Shown: positions 7,112 through 12,030 of the stretch, in pieces
Position numbering within the stretch: position 1 is the stretch's first letter
How the letters are laid out: each line of letters begins with the position of its first letter
NCBI GenBank assembly: GCA_947479995.1
Contig: CANKBT010000060.1
Span: 1-12,833 of the forward strand
DNA from: Frankiaceae bacterium
GTDB taxonomy: Bacteria; Actinomycetota; Actinomycetes; Mycobacteriales; SCTD01
DNA length: 12,833 bases
Direction: 5' to 3'
Program-made: the position numbers and the translations under genes
The notes under the pieces: generated by a model
Databases searched by the model: none
What the model was told of the DNA's origin: nothing
Seen by the model: the letters and a program-made list of their open reading frames with translations, nothing else

Positions 7112-7193
7112 GACGACTCCTCTCGGGGGCGTGGTCTGCTCTGGTCGACACTCCCCCGGCGCGCCGCGCGCCGCAAGCACCCGAGGAGCCCGC
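7112..7193. promoter_or_regulatory. Divergent intergenic region between the egt operon and the flavin reductase
   Basis: These 82 bases must hold or lie near the promoters of both divergent units. A perfect inverted repeat with 8-bp arms and one central base is at 7157-7173 (CGGCGCGC, C, GCGCGCCG). TGGTC occurs twice exactly ten bases apart (7132-7136 and 7142-7146). A GAGGAG Shine-Dalgarno for the + gene is at 7183-7188. I see no convincing TAnnnT -10 box on either strand and no GGAA-type SigR/SigH -35. The inverted repeat may be an operator, but GC-only arms are not rare in this DNA. Confidence 0.35.
7117..7124 (-). promoter_or_regulatory. Strong ribosome binding site of the small ORF before egtA
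   Basis: On the minus strand GAGAGGAG (7124-7117) lies five bases before the GTG at 7111. It contains the core AGGAG and is the best Shine-Dalgarno match at the head of the operon. No equally good site precedes the egtA GTG at 6998, so translation of the operon may begin here. Confidence 0.6.
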
Positions 7194-8591
7194 ATGAGCC
7201 GCACGGTCGACGTCGTCGTGGTGGGCGGCGGACCCGCCGGCGAGAACGTCGCCGCGCGCGCCGTCCGCGGCGGCCTATCGGTCGCCCTCGTCGAGCACGA
7301 GCGCTACGGCGGCGAGTGCTCGTACTGGGCCTGCATGCCGAGCAAGGCGCTGCTGCGCCCGGTCGACGTCGCCGGCGCCGCGCGCCGCCTGCCCGGCGTG
7401 CCGACCGGCCCGCTCGACGCCGCCGCCGTGCTCGCGCGCCGCGACGCCTTCGTGCACGGCTTCGACGACTCCTCGCAGGAGCGCTGGGTCACCGACACGG
7501 GCATCGAGGCCGTGCGCGGGCACGGCCGGCTCAGCGGCGAGCGCGAGGTGACGGTGACCGCGCCGGACGGCGCGGACGAGGTGCTCACCGCCCGGCACGC
7601 CGTCGTGCTCGCGACCGGCACGCAGGCCGTCGTGCCGGACGTGCCGGGCCTGCGCGACGCGCGCCCGTGGACCTCGCGGGAGGTCACCGCGATGGCGGCC
7701 GTGCCGCGCCGGCTGCTCGTGGTCGGCGGCGGCGTCGTCGCGTGCGAGATGGCGCAGGCGGTGGCGGGCCTCGGCGCCGAGCAGGTCGTGCAGCTCGTCA
7801 AGGGCGACCGGCTGCTCGAGCGCATGGAGCCGTGGGCCGGGGAGCTGGTCGCCGAGGGCCTGCGCGAGACGGGCGTCGACGTGCGCTTCGGCACGTCCGC
7901 CGCGTCCTTCCGCCGTGACGCCGCCGGCGTCACCGCGGTGCTCCAGGACGGCACGGAGCTCACCGCCGACGAGGTGCTCGTCGCCACCGGCCGCCGCCCC
8001 TCCACCGGCGACCTCGGCCTCGACGCCGTCGGCCTCGAGCCCGGCCGGCCGGTCGAGGTCGACGACTCGATGCGCTCGACCACCGTGCCGTGGCTCTACG
8101 CCGCGGGCGACGTCAACGGGCGCGCGCTGCTCACCCACATGGGCAAGTACCAGGCGCGGGTGTGCGGCGACGTGGTGGTCGCCCGCGCCACCGGCGCGCC
8201 CGACGACGGGCCGTCGCTGCGCGCCACCGGCCCGGTGCCGCAGGTCGTCTTCACCGACCCGCAGGCCGCGAGCGTCGGCCCGACCGAGCAGGAGGCGCGC
8301 GACGCCGGGCGCGACGTGCGCACCGTGGCCGTCGACCTCGCGGGCGTCGCGGGCGCGTCGCTGCTCGCGGACGACTACCGCGGCCGCGCGTCGCTGCTGC
8401 TCGAGGGCGACGGCGACGGGGCGGTCGTCGTCGGCGCGACGCTGGTCGGCCAGGACGTCGCCGAGCTGCTGCACTCCGCGACGGTCGCGGTCACCGCCCA
8501 GCTGCCCCTGCGCGTGCTGTGGCACGCCGTCCCCTCGTACCCGACGGTGTCCGAGGCGTGGCTGCGGCTGCTCGAGGCCGCCGGGCTCTGA
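7194..8591 (+). CDS. FAD-dependent pyridine nucleotide-disulfide oxidoreductase, catalytic His replaced by Tyr
   Basis: The 465-residue product has the glutathione reductase/lipoamide dehydrogenase layout. It has FAD motif GGGPAGENVA (11-20), redox pair Cys42/Cys47 in GGECSYWACMPSKALLRP (39-56), NAD(P) motif VVGGGVVACEMA (176-187), YAAGDVNGR (302-310) and a dimerisation domain to the end. Where lipoamide dehydrogenase has H-P-T-x-S-E, this protein has Tyr449-PTVS-Glu454, so the His of the His-Glu dyad is missing. After the NAD(P) motif it reads LVKGDRLLER (201-210), with Lys203 in place of the acidic residue seen in the Lpd of this window, which leaves NADPH use open. The ATG at 7194 has GAGGAG five bases upstream. 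CSYWACMPSK proteins are widespread in actinobacteria but, to my knowledge, of unassigned substrate. It is transcribed away from egtA. Confidence 0.88.
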   Translation: MSRTVDVVVVGGGPAGENVAARAVRGGLSVALVEHERYGGECSYWACMPSKALLRPVDVAGAARRLPGVPTGPLDAAAVLARRDAFVHGFDDSSQERWVTDTGIEAVRGHGRLSGEREVTVTAPDGADEVLTARHAVVLATGTQAVVPDVPGLRDARPWTSREVTAMAAVPRRLLVVGGGVVACEMAQAVAGLGAEQVVQLVKGDRLLERMEPWAGELVAEGLRETGVDVRFGTSAASFRRDAAGVTAVLQDGTELTADEVLVATGRRPSTGDLGLDAVGLEPGRPVEVDDSMRSTTVPWLYAAGDVNGRALLTHMGKYQARVCGDVVVARATGAPDDGPSLRATGPVPQVVFTDPQAASVGPTEQEARDAGRDVRTVAVDLAGVAGASLLADDYRGRASLLLEGDGDGAVVVGATLVGQDVAELLHSATVAVTAQLPLRVLWHAVPSYPTVSEAWLRLLEAAGL

Positions 8592-8627
8592 CGCGGGGCG
8601 CGCTGCCCGCACCTAGGCTCGCCCCCG
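8588..8627 (+). promoter_or_regulatory. Candidate leaderless promoter of pepA
   Basis: TAGGCT (8614-8619) fits the actinobacterial -10 TAnnnT and is followed by seven bases and then the GTG start of pepA at 8627. There is no Shine-Dalgarno in the short gap, so translation of a leaderless mRNA is likely. CTGACG (8588-8593), overlapping the previous stop codon, is a poor -35 candidate with a 20-bp spacer. The layout equals that before gcvT (TAGCCT, seven bases, GTG). Confidence 0.55.
8593..8610 (+). terminator. Weak hairpin after the flavin reductase gene
   Basis: GCGGG (8593-8597) and CCCGC (8606-8610) can pair across an eight-base loop directly after the TGA at 8589-8591 and just before the pepA -10 box. 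A one-base bulge would extend the pairing slightly. There is no T-run. It may end the reductase transcript, but a five-pair GC stem is weak evidence. Confidence 0.25.
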
Positions 8628-10114
8628 TGACGACCCTCTCGCTGTCCTCGTCGGCCCCCACCTCGCTGCGCGTCGACGCGCTGGTCGTCGGCGTCGCCCA
8701 GGGCCCCGCCGGCCCGGTGCTCGTCGACGGCACCGCCGACGTGTCGGCCGCCTTCGGCAAGGGGCTGCTGCCCGCCCTCGTCGGGCTGGGCGCCACCGGC
8801 CGCGCCGAGGAGGTCACGCGGCTGGCCACGCTCGGCGCCGTGCGCGCCCCGGTGCTCGTCGCCGTGGGCCTCGGCCCGGTCGCCGACGCGTACGACGACG
8901 AGGCCGTGCGCCGCGCGACCGGTGCGGCCGTGCGCGCGCTCGCCGGCACCGCCAAGGCCGCCGTCACGCTGCCGCGGCTCGGCGCGCTGCGCCCCGTCGC
9001 CGAGGGCGCGGCCCTCGGCGCGTACGCCTTCACGTCGTTCCGCAGCAGCGTCACCGCCGGCGACGTCAAGGCGCCGGTGGGCGAGGTCGTGCTCGTCGTC
9101 GACAGCGCGCGCGACCGGGCGGCCAAGGCCGAGCTGCGCCGCGCCGAGGTCGTCGCGCGCGCCGTGCACCTGGCCCGCGACCTCGTCAACACGCCGCCGT
9201 CGCACCTGCACCCGGTCGAGCTGGCCGCCGCCGCGCAGTCGGCCGCCAAGGCCGCCGGCGTCGCGGTCGAGGTGCTCGACGAGAAGGCGCTCGCCAAGGG
9301 CCGGTTCGGCGGCATCCTCGGCGTCGGCCAGGGCTCGGCCAACCCGCCCCGGCTGGTGCACCTGTCCTACCGCGGCGGCGGCCCGAAGGTCGCGCTCGTC
9401 GGCAAGGGCATCACGTTCGACTCCGGCGGCCTGTCGCTCAAGCCGCCGACCGCCATGGAGGAGATGAAGAGCGACATGGGCGGCGCCGCGGCCGTCGTCG
9501 CCGCGGTCGCGGCCGTCGCCGAGCTCGGCCTCGCGGTCGACGTCGAGGCGTGGGTGCCGATGGCCGAGAACATGCCGAGCGGCACCGCGATCCGCCCGTC
9601 CGACGTGCTGACGATGTACGGCGGCACGCGCATCGAGGTCAACAACACCGACGCCGAGGGCCGCCTGGTCCTCGCCGACGCGATCGCGCGCGCCAGCGAG
9701 GACTCCCCCGAGGTCATCCTCGACGCGGCCACGCTGACGGGCGCGCAGCTCGTCGCGCTCGGCGCCCGCACCGCGGCCGTCATGGGCAACGACGACGCCC
9801 TGCGGACCGCGGTCGTCGACGCCGCCGGGCGCGCCGGCGAGGCGGTCTGGCCCATGCCGCTGCCGCCCGAGCTGCGCAAGGGCCTCGACTCCGAGGTCGC
9901 CGACATGCAGAACACCGGCCCGCGCGAGGGCGGCATGCTCACCGCCGGCCTGTTCCTGCAGCACTTCGTCGGCGAGGGCGTGCGGTGGGCGCACCTCGAC
10001 ATCGCCGGCCCGGCCTTCAACAGCGGCGAGCCGTACGGCTACACGCCGACCGGCGGCACCGGTGCGGCCGTGCGCACCTTCGTGCAGGTGCTCGAGGACC
10101 TCGCGGCGCGCTAG
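8627..10114 (+). CDS. pepA: Leucyl aminopeptidase (M17 family, cytosol aminopeptidase)
   Basis: The 495-residue product is typical of bacterial M17 enzymes, hexameric two-metal aminopeptidases that release N-terminal residues from peptides in the cytosol. The N-terminal regulatory domain (about 1-160) is followed by the catalytic domain. Metal and catalytic residues are visible: Lys260 and Asp265 in VGKGITFDSGGLSLKP, Lys272 in the same block, Asp283 in MKSDMGGAAAV, and Asp342, Glu344 and Arg346 in the family signature NTDAEGRLVLADA. DIAGPAF (458-464) and GYTPTGGTG (471-479) complete the C-terminal pattern. The GTG start at 8627 is chosen because TAGGCT lies seven bases upstream. The TAG stop is shared through CTAG with the opposing gene. 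No catalytic residue appears to be missing. Confidence 0.96.
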   Translation: MTTLSLSSSAPTSLRVDALVVGVAQGPAGPVLVDGTADVSAAFGKGLLPALVGLGATGRAEEVTRLATLGAVRAPVLVAVGLGPVADAYDDEAVRRATGAAVRALAGTAKAAVTLPRLGALRPVAEGAALGAYAFTSFRSSVTAGDVKAPVGEVVLVVDSARDRAAKAELRRAEVVARAVHLARDLVNTPPSHLHPVELAAAAQSAAKAAGVAVEVLDEKALAKGRFGGILGVGQGSANPPRLVHLSYRGGGPKVALVGKGITFDSGGLSLKPPTAMEEMKSDMGGAAAVVAAVAAVAELGLAVDVEAWVPMAENMPSGTAIRPSDVLTMYGGTRIEVNNTDAEGRLVLADAIARASEDSPEVILDAATLTGAQLVALGARTAAVMGNDDALRTAVVDAAGRAGEAVWPMPLPPELRKGLDSEVADMQNTGPREGGMLTAGLFLQHFVGEGVRWAHLDIAGPAFNSGEPYGYTPTGGTGAAVRTFVQVLEDLAAR

Positions 10115-10120
10115 CCGCCG
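10104..10120. terminator. Shared CTAG stop codons of two convergent genes within a small hairpin
   Basis: CTAG at 10111-10114 serves as TAG for pepA (10112-10114) and as TAG for the minus-strand gene (10113-10111). The two coding regions therefore overlap by four bases. CGGCG (10104-10108) and CGCCG (10116-10120) can pair around it with a seven-base loop. No space exists for a separate terminator, so transcripts must end inside the opposing gene or at this small hairpin. Confidence 0.4.
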
Positions 10121-10434
10121 TCGCGGCCGGCGCGCCGCTGCGCGGCCGTCCAGTCGCGCATGCGCTGCGGGTAGCCCACGGCCGCGACGTCGTAGACCGG
10201 CACCGCGAGGTCGTGGCCCAGGGCGAACGCCGCCCGCGGCGACGCGACCCGGCGGCGGGTCCACTCGCCGTCGTGCGCGACGAGCACGAGCGTAGTGCTC
10301 GTCGTCGGGGTCTCCGGCTCGACGAAGCCCTCGACGCCGCGCCGCGAGCCCGCGAAGGCGCGCAGGTGCGCCACGCCCTCGTCGTCGGCGCCGCGCGTCG
10401 TCCCGGCCCGGCTGCGGCGCGTGAACAGCCCCAT
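10111..10434 (-). CDS. Conserved actinobacterial protein of unknown function (107 aa)
   Basis: The ATG at 10434, preceded by a G-rich GAGGGGGG stretch, gives a 107-residue soluble protein. The N-terminus is basic (MGLFTRRSRAG). The core reads FVEPETPTTSTTLVLVAHDG (37-56), then EWTRRRVASPRAAF (57-70), LAVPVYDVAAVGYPQRMRDW (76-95), and a short Arg-rich tail. I recall similar small proteins, sometimes labelled oxidoreductase without evidence, in actinobacteria near pepA or lpd. No cofactor motif is visible here and I assign no function. It lies between pepA (convergent, four-base overlap) and lpd (divergent), so it may share control with lpd. An earlier in-frame ATG at 10506 is unlikely because the added residues are low-complexity and lack a good Shine-Dalgarno. 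Confidence 0.8.
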   Translation of the reverse strand: MGLFTRRSRAGTTRGADDEGVAHLRAFAGSRRGVEGFVEPETPTTSTTLVLVAHDGEWTRRRVASPRAAFALGHDLAVPVYDVAAVGYPQRMRDWTAAQRRAGRDGG

Positions 10435-10459
10435 CCCCGCCCCCCTCGTGCGGCGAGCG

Positions 10460-10488
10460 GGAACAGCCCTCCCGCCCGCACCTGTTCC
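10460..10488. promoter_or_regulatory. Candidate operator: GGAACAG/CTGTTCC inverted repeat upstream of lpd
   Basis: Perfect 7-bp arms GGAACAG (10460-10466) and CTGTTCC (10482-10488) are separated by 15 bases. The centres are 22 bp apart, about two helical turns, so both half-sites face the same side of the DNA. The arms are less GC-rich than the surroundings. The site lies between the divergent 107-aa gene and lpd. A dimeric regulator site or an RNA stem with a long loop are both possible. It is not a LexA box, which needs much closer half-sites. Confidence 0.4.
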
Positions 10489-10517
10489 AGGAGTGGAAGG
10501 ATGCACCGAGACACGTG

Positions 10518-10536
10518 CGGGGCGCGATCCGCCCCG
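10518..10536 (+). other. GC hairpin in the leader region of lpd
   Basis: CGGGGCG (10518-10524) and CGCCCCG (10530-10536) form a perfect 7-bp stem with loop CGATC. It is 59 bases before the lpd GTG and is not followed by a T-run. It could be a leader RNA structure or the end of a transcript. Nothing else in 10435-10595 looks like a gene, and I see no clear -10/-35 pair in that gap. Confidence 0.3.
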
Positions 10537-10595
10537 GCACCGCGAGACCGCAGACGCGTACCCCCAGCCGCGAGACCCACAGGAGCTGAGCAGCC

Positions 10596-11966
10596 GTGAC
10601 CGAGCCCGTCGACCTGGTCGTCCTTGGCGGTGGCAGCGGTGGCTACGCCGCGGCCCTGCGCTACGCCGAGCTGGGCCACAGCGTGGTCATGGTGGAGCGC
10701 GACAAGGTCGGCGGCACCTGCCTGCACCGCGGCTGCATCCCCACCAAGGCCCTGCTGCACAGCGCCGAGGTCGTCGACACCATCAAGGAGTCCGAGGCGT
10801 ACGGCGTCGTCGGCTCCTTCGACAAGGTCGACCTGCCGGGCGTGCACGCCTACAAGGACAAGGTCGTCACGGGCCTCTACAAGGGCCTGACCGGCCTGGT
10901 GAAGAGCCGCAGGATCGAGGTGGTCGAGGGCGAGGGCCGCCTGGTCTCGCCGACGGCCGTGCAGGTCGGCGACCGCACCATCGAGGCCGCGCACGTGCTG
11001 CTGGCCACCGGCTCGGTCGCCCGCAGCATCCCGGGCCTCGAGGTCGACCACGAGCGGGTCATCACGAGCGACGACGCCCTCGTGCTCGACGGCATCCCGG
11101 ACTCCGTGATCATCCTGGGCGCCGGCGCCATCGGCTGCGAGTTCGCGTCGGTCTGGCGCAGCTTCGGCGCCGAGGTGACCATCGTCGAGGCGCTGCCGCG
11201 CCTCGTGCCGCTGGAGGAGGAGAGCAGCAGCAAGCTGCTCGAGCGGGCGTTCCGCAAGAAGGGCATCAAGAGCGAGCTCGGCGCCCGCTTCGAGAGCGTC
11301 GAGCACACCGAGGGCGGCGTGCGCGTGACCCTCGAGGGCGGCAAGGCCCTGGAGGCCGAGCTGCTGCTCGTCGCCATCGGCCGCGGCCCGGTGTCGCAGG
11401 GCCTGGGCTACGAGGAGCAGGGCGTCGTCGTCGAGCGCGGCTTCGTGCAGGTCGACGCCTACTGCCAGACCGCCGTGCCGACCATCTCGGCCGTCGGCGA
11501 CCTCATCCCGACCCTGCAGCTGGCGCACGTCGGCTTCGCCGAGGGCATCCTCGTCGCCGAGCGGCTGCACGGCCTGCCGGTCACGCCCGTCGACTACGAC
11601 GGCGTCCCGCGCGTCACCTACAGCCACCCCGAGGTCGCGTCGGTCGGCATCACGTCCGCCGTCGCCGCCGAGCGCGGCATCGAGACCGTCGAGGCGACGT
11701 ACGACCTCGCCGGCAACGGCCGCGCCCGCATCCTCGGCACGTCCGGCGCGGTCAAGGTCATCGCGCAGAAGGACGGCCCGGTCATCGGCATCCACATGGT
11801 CGGCGAGCGCGTGGGCGACCTGGTCGCCGAGGCGCAGCTCATCACCAACTGGGAGGCGCTGCCCGGCGAGGTCGCGCAGCTCATCCACCCGCACCCGACG
11901 ATGTCCGAGGCGGTCGGCGAGGCGCACCTGGCGCTCGCCGGCAAGCCGCTGCACAGCCACAGCTGA
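10596..11966 (+). CDS. lpdA: Dihydrolipoyl dehydrogenase (E3)
   Basis: The 456-residue product has every element of an active E3, which reoxidises dihydrolipoyl groups of 2-oxoacid dehydrogenase complexes and the glycine cleavage system with NAD+. It shows FAD motif GGGSGGYAAA (11-20), redox cysteines Cys42/Cys47 in GGTCLHRGCIPTKALLH (39-55), NAD motif ILGAGAIGCEFASVW (173-187) followed by acidic Glu198 in IVEALPRLVP as expected for NAD, SAVGDLIP (298-305), and the active-site base His433 with Glu438 in IHPHPTMSEA. The GTG at 10596 has AGGAG ten bases upstream, a rather long spacer. The E2 gene starts 64 bases after its stop, so the two are probably co-transcribed. It could also serve the T-protein system encoded by the gcvT in this window. 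Confidence 0.96.
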   Translation: MTEPVDLVVLGGGSGGYAAALRYAELGHSVVMVERDKVGGTCLHRGCIPTKALLHSAEVVDTIKESEAYGVVGSFDKVDLPGVHAYKDKVVTGLYKGLTGLVKSRRIEVVEGEGRLVSPTAVQVGDRTIEAAHVLLATGSVARSIPGLEVDHERVITSDDALVLDGIPDSVIILGAGAIGCEFASVWRSFGAEVTIVEALPRLVPLEEESSSKLLERAFRKKGIKSELGARFESVEHTEGGVRVTLEGGKALEAELLLVAIGRGPVSQGLGYEEQGVVVERGFVQVDAYCQTAVPTISAVGDLIPTLQLAHVGFAEGILVAERLHGLPVTPVDYDGVPRVTYSHPEVASVGITSAVAAERGIETVEATYDLAGNGRARILGTSGAVKVIAQKDGPVIGIHMVGERVGDLVAEAQLITNWEALPGEVAQLIHPHPTMSEAVGEAHLALAGKPLHSHS

Positions 11967-12030
11967 CCGCCGGCCGGTCCGCCGCACGTCCCCCGCCCCG
12001 CCGCACCGACTCCTAGGAGCGCACCGACCC
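11967..12030 (+). promoter_or_regulatory. lpd-sucB intergenic region with the Shine-Dalgarno in a palindrome
   Basis: The 64-base gap holds AGGAG (12015-12019), eleven bases before the ATG, as the right half of the perfect 10-bp palindrome CTCCTAGGAG (12010-12019). The octamer GCACCGAC occurs on both sides (12003-12010 and 12021-12028). I see no clear promoter or terminator, which supports read-through from lpd. Confidence 0.35.

Noticed and set aside
6999..7151. A longer egtA starting at GTG 7151.
   Set aside because: The added residues are Arg/Pro-rich, the codon-position G+C pattern over 7111-6998 is wrong for this frame, and the Shine-Dalgarno spacing is poor.
7112..7193. An oxidative-stress (SigR/SigH-type) promoter for egtA or the reductase.
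   Set aside because: No GGAA(T/C) with a GTT at the proper distance is present on either strand of the gap.
7194..8591. Calling the divergent flavoprotein a second dihydrolipoyl dehydrogenase or a mycothione reductase.
   Set aside because: The catalytic His is Tyr and the redox loop is CSYWAC rather than the lipoamide-type CLHRGC seen in the Lpd of this window; the sequence does not fix a substrate.
10460..10488. A LexA/SOS box suggested by GAAC and GTTC.
   Set aside because: A Gram-positive LexA site needs GAAC and GTTC four bases apart; here they are separated by about 19 bases.
10435..10506. An extended start (ATG 10506) for the 107-aa protein.
   Set aside because: The extra 24 residues are low complexity and would absorb the inverted repeat; the ATG at 10434 has a purine-rich site just upstream and gives the typical protein.
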